64,000 bases of DNA from Euborellia annulipes (GCA_023213315.1 JAKCPI010001635.1:62001-126000), one strand, 5' to 3'; shown: positions 23,267 through 34,552, numbered from the stretch's first letter. Notes: generated by a model from the letters alone, not told the origin. Numbers and translations: made by a program.

Positions 23267-23541
23267 TTTTGTTCACAGAGAGACCATTTTGCAAAAACCA
23301 CTTTTTTGGAGTCAGGAGTCCCACCCATGCGTTTTCTACTTGTGATTATTTCATTGTTTTTAAAAAAATATATATTTTTTAATGGAAACTTTCATGGTTC
23401 AAACCTAGAAAATTTTCAATAAAGATTTTCATTTTCTTTTCAAAAAACAATGAAATAATCACAAGTAGAAAACGCATGGGTGGGACTCCTGACTCCAAAA
23501 AAGTGGTTTTTGCAAAATGATCTGTCTGTGAACAAAATGTC
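23267..23541. repeat. About 275-bp palindrome fusing A and E sequence
   Basis: A segment of A (TTTTGTTCACAGAGAGACCA to GGAGTCAGGA) leads into a family E interior starting GTCCCACCCATGCG. All of it is then repeated in inverse, back to TCTGTGAACAAAATGT. The E part here lacks its CAGTGAG ends. The inverse A segment on the right is out of place in A, so it arose by inverted duplication, not simple insertion. Confidence 0.85.
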
Positions 23542-23573
23542 TTTTTTATTATTTTTTGTAACAGATACATGTA

Positions 23574-23784
23574 CAGTGAGGAACAATATTAAGTCCCACC
23601 GAAGCGTTTTCTATCATTGTGATTATATCATTGTTTTTAAAAAAATATTATATATTTTTGATGGAAACTTTCATGGTTCAAACCTAAAAAATTTCCAATA
23701 AAGATTTTCATTTTCTTTTCTAAAAACAATGAAATAATCACAAGTAGAAAACGCATAGGTGGGACTTAATTGTGGCGCTCACTG
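23574..23784. mobile_element. Family E foldback MITE inserted in family A
   Basis: Ends CAGTGAGGAACAATATTAAG and GCGCTCACTG, flanked by TA at 23572-23573 and 23785-23786. The target in other A copies is GTGTATATCC, so insertion duplicated that TA. The interior matches 21807-22005, including CATGGTTCAAACCTA and AATAATCACAAGTAGAAAAC. Confidence 0.9.
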
Positions 23785-23901
23785 TACATCCATCAAAATC
23801 TCTACATCGAATTTTTGACATGAATCCAATACTTTCTTACTATATATACAGGTAAGAGAAAATAAAAATGACCACGAAATAAAATGTGCAATAATATCAA
23901 A

Positions 23902-24150
23902 TATGGACGATGTTATGCATAAAGGAACCAAGCGACATTAACCTAAATCTGAGATAAAGGGCATTTCATTTGCACACTTGTAAACAAACCCAATGGCAAT
24001 AATTTTCTTGTTTTATACAAAAAAAATGCACAGAGTAATATTGCTGTGATTTAAATAAAAAGTAGATCTCTTTTCCCTACAAATTGGCGGTCTTAACTCG
24101 AATTTCGATCATAATGGCGCTTGGTTCCTCTATGCATAACACCGTCCATA
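23902..24150. mobile_element. TA-flanked MITE L
   Basis: About 36-bp terminal inverted repeats: TATGGACGATGTTATGCATA plus AAGGAACCAAGCG on the left, and CGCTTGGTTCCTC then TATGCATAACACCGTCCATA on the right. The outer TA pair would be the target duplication, suggesting the Tc1/mariner group. The interior of about 175 bp is non-coding. Single copy in this window. Confidence 0.8.
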
Positions 24151-25280
24151 TAAGGATAAATAAGTTTCAATTGATTTAAATTATAAAATTGTATGATTAA
24201 TGAAATATAAGTATCTCAACTCGAAATTAAATCTTTCCTATTTAAGAGAAGAATAACACATTAATTTTATTCCACCCACCCATGTGATTTGAGACGAATA
24301 TGGGAGAGAATAGACGTTATCTATCAAGGTAATGAATTTAGAGATAATGTAATAAATATGGATAAATTTCCTGGATCAGATTAATTAACAATTTTTTATT
24401 AGAGCACGTAATAAAGAAATGTGTTTGTTCAAACATTGATTTAGTGCAAATTTTTTAATTAAAATAAAAGAAAATATTTTAAAAAATAGGTTAAATCTGT
24501 GGATGATTCATAATTTATTTTCCAAGCCCCAAGCAGATATAATAAAAAAATGAAAGTCTTTCTTATCTCGCAAGATGTTTGTTTGTTTTTTTGTTTCAAA
24601 ATTCAATTTCATTAACAGACTAGACGAAATTTCTGTGTGATATCATTTTTTGTATTACTAATAAATGCAAAAATTTTGTCAAAAAATGACATCGAAATAA
24701 TTATGTTTTCTTTTTTTTTTATCAATTATTCGTAAGCGAAAAATGACATAAAATTTTCAAGAAGCGTGCAATATAAAAAAAAAATATTGAAAAGGCTTAA
24801 AAGAGTAACTCTACAATTTATCTTTCATGAAAATGAATAATTCATTCGTAGTAAATAAATACTTGACGTACTCGTAATCCTATCAAAAACCCACGATCAA
24901 AGTTTCAAACCATTTTTCGTTTATATAGTTATATATAAATAAAATAACATCTTCTCTCTTTTAGTACTTAGATGAACAACAAACCGAACATGGGAAGAAA
25001 GAAGAAAAAGGATGAGTTAATAATAAGAAAAATTTAAATTTCTTGTATAATTGTAAAAAAGGAAGAAGTTTGATTTATTTGGTCTATTATTTATGATTAT
25101 AAATGAAAGAATCTTCGGTCCTATTTCCTATTTATTTGATTGTTAAAGCAGCAATTAAAGATCTAAAATTTGCTAAATTTTAAAAATTAGTTTCTTATTA
25201 AAAAAATAAAAGCTTAACAAGGGCGAAACCCGAATGGATAGAAAGCAATAAGATAGCGACAACATAACAATTGTTTAATT
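24151..25280. other. AT-rich DNA, nothing recognised
   Basis: No repeat, splice-bounded exon or long open frame was seen. Confidence 0.55.
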
Positions 25281-25920
25281 AAAAATCTGGTGTGACTGGT
25301 CGCACAGCACACAACTTTATTTTACCCTTCGGCAAGAGAAAGTTGTGTTCTGTGCTTGTCACACCAGATTTATATATTTAGTTTCCAACAGTACGGTACA
25401 TTCGAATTTCACGATGTGAAATGTATAATACTATGGGAAAATATTTATATTTTGTTACCATAGCAACCATTTCTCCTATCTTTCCTATGAAGTACAATAG
25501 TAAAGTTTTCAGAAGATTTCAATGGCAAAATGAGAATATACATTTTAAAGAGCATCTAAAAAATAATTGATTTATGAATTTTAATCAAAATCGTTGGAGC
25601 GAATTTTGAGGAAATCGAAAAAACTGAAAAAGTTCATCATTAAAGCACTAGTACTCTTTGGCCGATTTTGTTCAAAAGCTTCCTGTCACGTCCCATGGGG
25701 GTGCCTAATTTAAATGTAAAATTTCAACTTCCTAGCTCTTGTTCTAGAGATATTTTGTTCACAGACACACCAGCAACCATGTCGCGAAAACCACTTTTTT
25801 GGATTCAGGGGACCTCACAACGTGTATATCCGTCAAAATCTCGACATCAAATTTTTGACATGAATCCAATACTTTCTCTCTATATATATTAACATACATA
25901 GATGTAAGAGAAAGTAAAAA
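25281..25920 (+). mobile_element. Family A element, near-complete
   Basis: Clean copy. AAAAATCTGGTGTGACTGGT opens a well-paired hairpin (CGCACAGCACACAACTTT with GAAAGTTGTGTTCTGTGC). The middle series is complete, AGCACTAGTACTCTTTGG replaces the usual palindrome, and it ends with the AT hairpin and GTAAGAGAAAGTAAAAA. Confidence 0.92.
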
Positions 25921-26448
25921 CTAAAATAACAAATATTAACAAGATGTAAAAAAAATTTTAATCAAAATAAACATCGGAGACCAAATAGGTGACCAAGAAA
26001 CTATCAAGAAAATTAATAAAATGTATTAAGATAAAGAAACGTGCTATATAGAATTAAATAATAACAGAGTAGTGAATCACAAAATTGACATATATAATTT
26101 AATGGCAGAATATAAAATATTATTAAGATAAGTTCCCACAGAAGCAGCCATTCAACCTTTATATAAAAAATAATTGTACAAATGTTAACCTTGAGGGTCG
26201 GTTGTATAAAATTTTTTCAAAAATAAATTAGATTTATATATTATTTAAAAATAGAAGATGATAGGTTGATTAACCTTTAAACCTGAATTGGAATGTATTG
26301 TTATACACAGGCTTATGTTTAAATAAATTTTATATTAGAAATTATTTATTAATAGACTCTGATGAGAAATTTTATCTTGTCTGTGAATGTATAGCGTTTT
26401 GGAGTGTATGAGGTAAATTTGAATATTGAATTTAATTGTTAAATTAAT
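25921..26448. other. AT-rich DNA, nothing recognised
   Basis: No supported feature. Confidence 0.5.
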
Positions 26449-26630
26449 GTGAGCACCCGTTCTGTTTTTGTTTGTCTTTTCTCAATAGTCATGGCGACCC
26501 CAAAGAATATAACACGTGCGTCAACAATGAAAACCGTTACCCTCCATAAAGTTATTCAAATGAGAGAGCGTGGGAGGAGAGAGAACACGTGGTGGTTGAC
26601 ATCCTCATTGGATCAAGTGATGATTACCTG

Positions 26631-26825
26631 TAGATAATGTTGTGTGGAGGTGCCGCCAAGATAAGACCCCGAATAGATTTGATCATCGTCAACAAACATA
26701 GCGGCTTCGACGAGCCCAGGCATTTTTAGGCTCATCTCGCCTTCGTTATTGTTCACGTTGGGGGTTATTGGGGGTCCAGGCAAAAGTGGGGGTGGCGGTG
26801 GCAACGCCTGTAGCCGGTGCATCAT
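26631..26825 (-). CDS. Candidate first coding exon, product unrecognised
   Basis: On the minus strand this is an open frame from ATGATGCACCGG to TATCTACAG, followed by GTAATC, a good 5' splice site. The roughly 65 residues begin MMHRLQALPPPPPLLPGPP, then have an acidic, Gly/Ser-rich part with AAMFVDDDQIYSG. The frame stays open for about 40 codons upstream of the first ATG, so an earlier start or acceptor is possible. Base composition is far richer in GC than the surroundings, and the upstream side is CpG-rich as in a promoter. I do not recognise the protein or see its next exon. Confidence 0.4.
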
Positions 26826-27170
26826 CGTCGTCACGAGGTCATCTTCGGGATACTCCAGGTCGACGGCCGCACGAATACAACCAAACGAAGAAAAATTAAA
26901 ATAATAATTTGGGACTCACACTAGTCCCGGGTCAAATTCACAAAAATCACTAAAATGAATCAAAACACGCACTCGCGAGATCACATTCCAAAATAACAAA
27001 TGTTGTTTATGTTGTGTATTGCTCAGGGAAGAGCGTCGTGGCCCACTGACTGGAGCAAGCGACGTGTGGCTTGAAAGCCGATGGCAATGCACGCGACACT
27101 AACCCCTCTGGCGGACTAAGCATGCACTAAACGCGCGCGCATAGGCCGCGTTGCCAAACTTCATTGTCAC
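26826..27170 (-). promoter_or_regulatory. GC/CpG-rich patch upstream of candidate exon
   Basis: One of few CpG-rich stretches here, with CTCGCGAG near 26983, many CG steps, and ACGCGCGCGCATAGGCCGCG at about 27131. On the minus strand CCAGTCAGTGG near 27055 resembles the arthropod initiator TCAGT. No TATA box is positioned convincingly. A role as promoter and 5' UTR of the adjacent minus-strand exon is an inference from composition and position. Confidence 0.3.
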
Positions 27171-27653
27171 ACCGCTATTGTTGAATAATATAACAATCAT
27201 AATCAACAAAGGAAAAAATAATATAAATGACCTGTTTATTTATTAATTTTTCTTATTTTTTTTTTCTTTATGAAAATATCACTAAAAACACTGGTTGAGG
27301 CGTCACTTCTAAAGACATTTCTAAAAACATCCAAGACTTTTCTTTGATGATGTTATCGGCCAAAGAGGCTTCCAGAGTTATCTTTTTAAGTTTTCTATTA
27401 ATACAATGCATATTTTTTTATTTAAATAAGATGCGATCATTACTATCAAAAAATATTTTTAAATAAACAAAATATGAGCGAAAAAGAAAGACTTTAGAGG
27501 AATTTTCATTTATAGCTTTTTTAAAACAATATAACAGCAATAATGCCTACCTATTATAAAAGAATATAATATACGTAAATAAATAAAAAAAAGTATTTTT
27601 CCTTCTACATTCTTTCATTATGCAATATATTCTGGTTCTCCAAGGAAGATATA
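27171..27653. other. AT-rich DNA, nothing recognised
   Basis: No supported feature. Confidence 0.5.
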
Positions 27654-27876
27654 TGTAAATTAAAATTAAATATACAAATTAAACACTACGTTATTTGTTT
27701 CAAAGGTTTTATTAATTAAAAATCAACGTATTTCGACAATTACTTATCATCAGAAGTGATTACATTCTAAAAGAGAAACAAGTAATTGTCGAAATTAAGT
27801 GTTAATTTTTTATAATTAATAAAACCTTTGAAACAAATAACCTAGTGTTTAATTTGTATATTTAATTTTAATTTAC
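27654..27876. repeat. Inverted repeat with hammerhead-like core, Penelope-like
   Basis: About 95-bp arms: TAAATTAAAATTAAATATAC, AAATTAAACACTA, TTTGTTTCAAAGGTTTTATT, mirrored on the right to AATTTAATTTTAATTTAC. On the minus strand the left arm reads CTGATGATAAGTAATTGTCG then AAATACG. The CTGATGA (27747-27753) and GAAA (27731-27734) order is that of hammerhead ribozymes, but stem II pairs poorly. Inverted pairs with this motif recur at 31.2, 38.2, 38.8 and 39.0 kb. Confidence 0.65.
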
Positions 27877-28616
27877 AAAATGTTTCAAAAAGAACCAACG
27901 GTCGAAAGTTTAAATCTTATGAAGATACATGAAGTGGCATGTATTAAAATATTTAGATATCTAGAGAGTCGAAATATACAAATAAATAATGTAAAGTGGA
28001 TAAAGAAAAAGCTGATTTTATTTGGAATCCTTATTTATTTAACGTCTATCACGGAAATTTAGAGAGTGAGGGTGTTCACTATATTGAGGAATAAACAATA
28101 AGTCACAACAATAATGGAAAAGAAGTGTTCCAAAGTGTTGGGTTAATATCATAAATAACTTCTTAAGTCAACAACAGCAGGGTGAAAGTATACAAAAATT
28201 TTTAAAAAATAAGGAAGAAAATTTAAATTAGCTTCGAGAATATAATAAAATTAATTAGACAATAAATGAGAAAGGAATGTTATTATTTTAAAAATGTTTT
28301 TGCGAAGAGATATAAAAGTAAGAAGGGTATTTTTTTCGGGGGTGGGGGTGGTAGCCAGGGATGCAGAAATGAGTGGAAGAGGGTTAACTCATGTGGATGC
28401 TGATGTGTGTCTAGAGAGGGGTTCTTTTTGGCGGAGAGAGGGATGAAAAACGGGGTTACTAAACAAGAAGGGATGGGTGTCTTGGCAACACCGCTCGCTC
28501 TCTAGCTACCGCTACCACTAGAGAGGTAATCATATGGCCATCAATTCAACAAAATTACTTGAAAATTTGTAGATTTATAATACAATTTCAAAATAAAAGA
28601 ATAAACTCAAATAGAT
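27877..28616. other. No certain feature
   Basis: A 60-codon open frame at 27880 has background composition and no motif. A GC-richer patch at about 28335-28530 (GGGGGTGGGGGTGG, CTAGCTACCGCTACC) has no partner elsewhere in the window. Confidence 0.45.
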
Positions 28617-29383
28617 AATTTTTACTTTCTATTATCTATATATTATTACTCATGTTAGTTAATATTAGTTAATTAATATACAAATTGGTCTGTCTGTCTG
28701 TGTGTAACGATTTTAAGCATGAAGAAATTGAGCTACGGGATTGAAATTTTATATTTAAGTTAGGTACACTCCCGGACACTCAAAATAAACTTTTGGACAA
28801 AATGGGCCAAAAAGTACTAGTACTTTACTGAAGTACTTTTTCAATTTTTTTTCAATTTCTCAAAATCGCCTCTGAACGATTTTGATTAAAATTCAAAAAT
28901 CAATTATTTTTTAGATGCTCTTTAAAAAGATTATATATCAGTAAAGTTTTTCGTGAAAATTGTTTGAAGTACACTTTACTGATAGCCTATATTTCAGATT
29001 TTTCGAATTCATTTTCCGGCTCTTCCTTCCATAGGGTCAATGTTAAATGGGGATTGATGTTAATTTCGATTAAGGGGGTCCCCTTTGGAAATTTTGACAT
29101 TAAAAAAATTTTCAAATCAGAATTTTGTATTTATTTAGGATTCTCTATTTGGTACAAAATATCCAAATATGAGATTAAAATTTTGAAAAATAACCATAGT
29201 TTATTTCAAGCAGTCAACAAACACTTGTTTGTGGGAAACTAAATTTATCTCGACACAAAAAAATCTGGTGTGACAAGCACAGTACACAACTTTCGATTAC
29301 CGAAGGTAAGGTACACAACTTTCGATTCCCGAAGGTAAGAGAAAGTTGTGTGTTGTGCGACCAGCCACACCAGATTTTTTTTT
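28617..29383 (-). mobile_element. Family A element with internal changes
   Basis: Opens TTTTTACTTTCTATTATC with a rearranged AT hairpin. The block with GACATGG and the GGTCCCCTGAATCC stretch is missing. AGTACTAGTACTTTACTGAA follows, then a segment not found in most copies (about 28925-29200). The long hairpin contains a 29-bp tandem duplication (29282-29340). Ends CCACACCAGATTTTT. Confidence 0.8.
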
Positions 29384-30884
29384 AATTAACGAGCCCAACT
29401 CACAACGTCTCTTTTTGTTTTAAATTATTTCCGGTAAATTTTTGCAAGACAATAAAAATGATGATATGGTAGAGTAAGTTTATATTCGGACGGAGGGTAA
29501 AACTTTGACCTTGAATTAATTTATAAAATGAAAAAAAAAAAAAGTAAATAAATAAATAAACTTTTGGAGAATGTTCAGCAATGGCCTGTGGCAAGGCAAG
29601 TTGGGTGAGATGCAGCCAACAGCCTGATTCCCGGCAAATGGTTTGTACAGAAATTAGATTAATTAAACGCAACAACGATAGGGGATTTTATAGCTACAGT
29701 GTTTTTTTCTCTTTACTAAGAGTAAGATTGAAATGAATTGGAGCTACAAACGGTTGCGTCATTGCCTTGATCGTTACTAAAGCTGAAACGTTCCTAACAT
29801 CATCAAACAAACGGATGCTTACTTCTTCCTAATAAAAAAAAGGGAAAAGAAAAAAAAAAGAGTCGGACAAATAGAAAAATATCTAAACCAACGTCTGAGA
29901 ATAAAACTTTTTTTTCCGAAAGAGAGAAAATAAATTTTAAAAATTATGTACTCCGGTCGCTGCGGTTTAATCAGAGTATATTTTTATGTAAATTTTTCAA
30001 TTGTAACTTAATTCGAGCGTTATGGGACATTTTCAGGTAGCGCCTTCCTTCCTTTTATTTTCTATTCGCCCCTTTTGTAGAGTTTTTCTTTATATTTCGG
30101 GGCAGGTTTTGTTTGATAAAAAAAAGAGAGAAGGGAAAAAAATCTAATAAAATACTAACACGAACAAACCAACCCAACAAACATTCATTTTTTTGTCAAA
30201 AAAAGATGCAAAAAATAAGTTTTTTAATATAAAAAAAATTAATTCATAACAAAAAAAGATAAATCCTATTTTTTCTTTGCTATTTTTATTTCCGTATAAA
30301 ACAAAATTTCTGTTGATATTTCGGCAGCATCACAGTCTGTCATCCTGTGGCAAGACTAAAAATATATTATTAAAGTTTTTAGTTAAGGACCACATTTGTA
30401 TTAATTACATTTTTAAAGAATCATTGACGCTTGTGCCCATGAAGCTCTGCTCAAAGGGATAGAAGGTTGAAAATTTTAATCTCAATAATAAATAAAGAAG
30501 ATTCTCTTGTTAAATTATGAATGAGGTTAAAGATGGGGTTGAACCGAAAAAAAATTAAATAATTTACGAAAATAAATAAATAAATTAAAAACTATTCTTT
30601 TGATTAGTCATGAATTGAGATAGGAAATCTACATAAATGTCATGGATGGGTGATCATTGGATGACCAGCTGTTTTTGTTAACAAAGAATTCAAATTAGAA
30701 GGCTAAGAAGAATTAGTAAGGATGTGGCTATCATTTGGCTTTATAATAAATTATTAAAAAGCCGCTTTTTCATTTTGATATCTAATAAACTATAATAGTT
30801 TAAGATAAATTTATTAAGTTTTCATAGAAGAAATGTACTATCATATTTTCCATCTTAAGTAAAAAAATAAAATAAAATACGAAC
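29384..30884. other. AT-rich DNA, nothing certain
   Basis: A minus-strand open frame at 29400-29675 covers a GC-richer patch (29575-29645) but lacks convincing motifs. No repeat partner was found. Confidence 0.45.
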
Positions 30885-30977
30885 AAAATTATTCGGCTAG
30901 ATTTTGTTCAAAACCCCGTAATTATTTAAATAAATTACAATACTTTCTCTTTATATTCTATACGAGAAAGTAAAAAA
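30885..30977 (+). mobile_element. Family A/A2 3'-end fragment
   Basis: GATTTTGTTCAAAACCCCG, ACAATACTTTCTCTTTATAT and the end TACGAGAAAGTAAAAA match the closing hairpin region of A2 more than A. The rest of the element is absent. Confidence 0.6.
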
Positions 30978-31138
30978 GAGAAAATAATCCCACTTATAGA
31001 AATGTAACCCCAACTCTCATTGAATGTCAAAAGAAGCTAATCTCACAAAGGTCCTTCCTGCACTAGCATAGTAAATATTTGTAGAAACAGCCAGAGTTAA
31101 TCTATTATACGAAGACAGAAAGGTTTACTCTTTTTCAG

Positions 31139-31790
31139 TTGCAGGTATTGGTGCAAGGTGAAAATAATTAAGGAAAAATTATTATCCGGAATTTTTTATT
31201 GACAGACGAATGATTGCAAATTTCAATATCGGTCTAGGGTCGGACCATCATCAGGCCTATGAACAAAGAACATATAAAACAGTCTTATAAACAGTCTCTT
31301 CAAGGTGAGAGCAATATTTTGTTTATAAAGTAAAATAATTTAACAATGCTAAGATTGTTAACAATTTTGAGGATATAACCTAAAAACAAAACCAAGCTGT
31401 TCTTTATTCATAGGTCAGGTCCAAGGGCGGATACAAGGGGGGGGTAAAGGGGTAATTACCCCCCGAGATTCGAAAAAAATACCTTTTTTTCGCAAAAAAA
31501 TTTATTTTTAATGTAAAATTTTTAAAATTAATACTTAAAAATTTGATATGTATTTATATTCTGGCAAACAATTACAGAATGCGTTTTTAAATTGCCGAAA
31601 TTAAAAAAAATAGTGTGCTGTGCGACGAGTCACACCAGATTACCCCCCCGAGAAACACCTCTGGATCCGCCCTTGGTCAGGTCCCAGATCGAAACTAAAG
31701 TTTGCAATCAGACGCTTATCAATAAAAATTTCCGGATAATTATTTTTCATTAATAATTCGAACCATGCACCAACACCTGCACCTGCAAGT
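31139..31790. repeat. Inverted repeat N (Penelope-like), split by a hAT
   Basis: The left arm has GTTGCAGGTATTGGTGCA, AAAATAATTA, TTATCCGGAATTTTTTATTG, GATTGCAAATTTC. The right arm is its inverse, from GAAACTAAAGTTTGCAATC to CACCTGCACCTGCAAGTG. On the minus strand the left arm carries CTGATGATGGTCC (31248-31254 is the core) and GACCGATA, a hammerhead-like core with GATA for GAAA. The right arm is separated by the family G hAT at 31422-31675. Confidence 0.7.
31422..31675 (+). mobile_element. C-rich non-autonomous hAT (family G), TSD intact
   Basis: Ends CAAGGGCGGATAC and GGATCCGCCCTTG with a perfect 8-bp duplication GTCAGGTC at 31414-31421 and 31676-31683. It shares G/C runs, the AATTTATTTTTAATGTAAAA block and the captured ACGAGTCACACCAGAT with the copy at 6813-7075. 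It landed in the right half of inverted repeat N. Confidence 0.92.
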
Positions 31791-31820
31791 GAAACAGAGT
31801 AAGCCCCATATCAATATTTT

Positions 31821-31935
31821 AAAAAATCTGGTGTGACTGGTCGGTTGTGTCAAAATCTCGAGATTGAATTTTTGACAAGAATCCAATACTTTCTCTCTAT
31901 ATATATTAACATATATAGAGGGAAGAGAAAGTAAA
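31821..31935 (+). mobile_element. Family A element, internally deleted to both ends
   Basis: AAAAAATCTGGTGTGACTGG is joined, at GGTTGTGTCAAAATCTCGAG, to the ATTTTTGACAAGAATCC block and the terminal AT hairpin, ending GAAGAGAAAGTAAAA. About 500-600 bp of interior is gone. It confirms both termini of A. Confidence 0.88.
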
Positions 31936-32929
31936 ATTCACCCGTCTTTACATAAATATGGTTAGCTTAAATACTTCAATTTTAGAAGTCACCAGGTTAT
32001 GGTTCAATAATTTTAAACCGAAACATCGTTAGGTTTGGGAGTTTTATTAGTGAAGAAACTACTTTCTTTTGTCCTAATCACAGACGCTTCTAAATCAAGC
32101 GGATAAAAGCAATTTCGAATTTTTATTTTTCATAACAAGCCAGCTAAGATCTATCATAAATACTCACAACCCTGTGAATGACAATCAAAGTTTACTTAAA
32201 GAAAGCTAAAAAAAAAAAAGATCACTCTAAATAATTTTGTTTACAATAGTATTTTTTGAGATTATTAACTGACTCAGAAATAAATCAACTAATAAAACCT
32301 AAACTACTATTTTAAGCCTGGGACAAAATTTCCGGAGTTCACATTTTTGTATGATTACTATAGCCACCTACTTCATTAGATAGATGTCTGACAAATATAT
32401 ACAGACAGGAGTAGTTTTTGTCCAAGTGGCAAAATTATTGTTTCTCATTAAGAGAGAGAAAAAAAAAAAAACATGAATGATTTTGATACAAGGGAGAAAA
32501 AAAATTGTCGGATATTAATTGGCACTGTTTCTTCTATTTGAATCTAGATCAAGACAGAAATGATCATTTGATTAAACCAAACACTCGATCTGATATTTGT
32601 AAATAGATGACGTGCACAAGTTGAGCATTTTTTTTTCCGGGGCAAGAAAATGGAATTAGCATTCATCAAGGTCGGTTGTAAATATAAAGATCTGACACGT
32701 AAAAATGTATCAAGTCAATTAAACATCGCGAATGTGTTGTTGATTTATGCAATTGGACCATCGGATGTGTCCGCAGCAGAGTATCAAGTGAAAGCCAAAG
32801 AGTCAAGTATGTAGAGATTGAATTGAAAAAAAGATGATAAATAGTAATGTCAATGATAATAACACATTAATTTCTATCGAAATGTTTTAATGCATTTAGC
32901 AGTCATGTTGAGTGAGAAATTAATAAATA
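31936..32929. other. AT-rich DNA, nothing recognised
   Basis: No exon, tRNA-like or shared repeat signal was seen. Confidence 0.5.
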
Positions 32930-33118
32930 ATGAGAGAGAGAGAGAGAGAGAGAGGAGGGGGGGGGGAAGAGAATGATTTGGTCAGTGGCGCTCTCTGGTG
33001 GTTCTTGTCTGACTTCTTTTTATGTTTTTCTTCTTCTTCGCGTTGGGCTTTCGGAATTAAGAGGTTGCACCGCATGGGTCCTGATCTTTTAAGACCAACG
33101 GGGTTCAAATCACAACCT
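32930..33118 (+). repeat. (GA)n, poly-G and tRNA-like sequence
   Basis: GAGAGAGAGAGAGAGAGA is followed by a G run. At about 33060-33118 GAGGTTG is exactly inverse to CAACCTC, like a 7-bp acceptor stem. A box B-like GGGGTTCAAATCA lies between them. The total of 59 nt is too short for a standard tRNA and the D-arm is absent. Best read as a tRNA-derived repeat or pseudogene, not a gene. Confidence 0.35.
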
Positions 33119-33439
33119 CTTCATAGTATACTAGATGATAATAAAGGAAGAAAAAATATTGCAATTTTGTAAACAAGGAAGAAAGCAAATTAGCGTTTAT
33201 TTTTATTAAGTTGCTTTGCGGGAATAATTAAAGCGATAGCCTATAATCAAATTGGGAATTTTACTAGAATAAGGAAATTGTTTTGAAATAACGATTCAGA
33301 TTTAAGGCTTGAGTCTTGAGCAAATGTGATAAGGATCAAAGCCCTTTTTTTTAATATAATGAAGAACCTCAGTTAGCACTAAATCTTATAAAACATCTCA
33401 TAATTAATTAATATTAAAAGTAGGATCAAAAGGAAATTT
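33119..33439. other. AT-rich DNA, nothing recognised
   Basis: No supported feature. Confidence 0.5.
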
Positions 33440-33665
33440 AAAAAAATATTTATATTTAACAATTTTGAATGTTTTTTTGTTGGTGGCTAAAAGTGCCATT
33501 GCTCCCGGGAATCGTACCCAGGGTCTCCAGTCAATGTGGAGCACAAGACGAGTTGGTTCAAAGGGTAGCACACCGATGCCTCTCTTGGGTTCGATTCTCG
33601 GGAGCCATGGGACATTTGGCCCACAAACAAAAAACATACAAAATTGTTAAATATAAATATGGAAG
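33440..33665. mobile_element. SINE D pair, head-to-head
   Basis: Left, on the minus strand: GGGTACGATTCCCGGGAGC (box B) with body GTTAAATATAAATATT. Right, on the plus strand: GGGTTCGATTCTCGGGAGC and ATGGGACATTTGGCCCAC, then ATTGTTAAATATAAATATGG. The two halves are inverse copies meeting near 33545. Each half alone is a tRNA-derived SINE of the family seen at 34553-34890. Open frames here on both strands are mirror readings. Confidence 0.7.
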
Positions 33666-34552
33666 AAGGATATAGAAATGCAGACAGCCAAAAATAAAAC
33701 ACTCTCAATTCCCTTTAAATGTACAGTCGTTTTAGGGTAAAGTTTATTCACCCATCTTCAGTGAGCAATTTTTCTAGTGGGAGAGTCCACTGAAGATGGG
33801 CACCTATTTAGGAATTATATGCTATTTTTCTCTATTTAGTCTTCTTATTCCTATCAAACACTAGATAATAAATATAATTAAGAAAAATATTGGAAAGAGT
33901 TATCTATCACATGATTAGGATTTTTTTAAATATCATAAAGTTTAATTTAATGTAAATAACCGCAACCGAGAAAAGGAAAACAACAATATCACGAGTGTGA
34001 TGATTATGAAGAGCATGACGTGAGATAAGAAAACAACAAAGACCGGAAAATGAAATAAATTAATAAATTAAGTAGTATATAATATAATACAAAAATGTGA
34101 GTAATGTGGATTGTGAGGGTGAAAGAACAGCTGATCAAATAGACCAATGTCAATGGCAACACCTCGGCATGCAAAACAGCCAAGTGCATTCGCAAAATAA
34201 AATTACTATTCATTTTTTCACTCTCTTTTATTGAATCAAATTAAGCCATTTCCCCTTTTGGGGTTTTCTATTATGAAATTTAAAGGGGACAAAAGTAGAA
34301 AGGGTATCATAACCCTCTTGTTTTGGAAGTCATATGTGGTAAAATTATCATTATTAAAGTAGACCTACTCTCAACCCTTCCTTTAAAAAAAAAAAAATCT
34401 TTATAAAATGACTGTTAAAAGGTTTGTACTATTTTGAACGAAAGCACTAAATAAATTTTATACTTTTAGAAGTAGCAGATGGATATCTAGATGAAGAACT
34501 TACTAGCTAAATATTTTTTGAGATCTATATATTTGAATAAGATAATAGTTTT
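33666..34552. other. Mostly AT-rich; one short inverted repeat
   Basis: CACCCATCTTCAGTG at 33750 is inverse to CACTGAAGATGGGCACC at about 33789, separated by about 25 bp. This small foldback carries the CTGAAGATGG word seen in the Penelope-like hammerhead motifs. Nothing else is supported. Confidence 0.45.

Larger units (their letters stand above)
22783..23869 (+). mobile_element. Family A element carrying two family-E palindromes
   Basis: Starts AAAAATCTGGTGTGACTGGT with a damaged first hairpin, then has the full internal series (CAGTACGGTACATTTGAATT, GTTACCATGGCAAC, AGTACTAGTACT variant). At the AAAACCACTTTTTTGGA block it enters a large palindrome (23267-23541), then an E element (23574-23784) inserted at TA. 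It resumes CATCCATCAAAATCTC and ends GTAAGAGAAAATAAAAA. Confidence 0.85.

Noticed and set aside
26492..26637. Plus-strand exon after TTTTCTCAATAG with ATGGCGACCCCAAAG
   Set aside because: The acceptor looks good, but the frame (about 48 codons) has no recognised content and no donor, and it conflicts with the better supported minus-strand exon. Kept only as an alternative.
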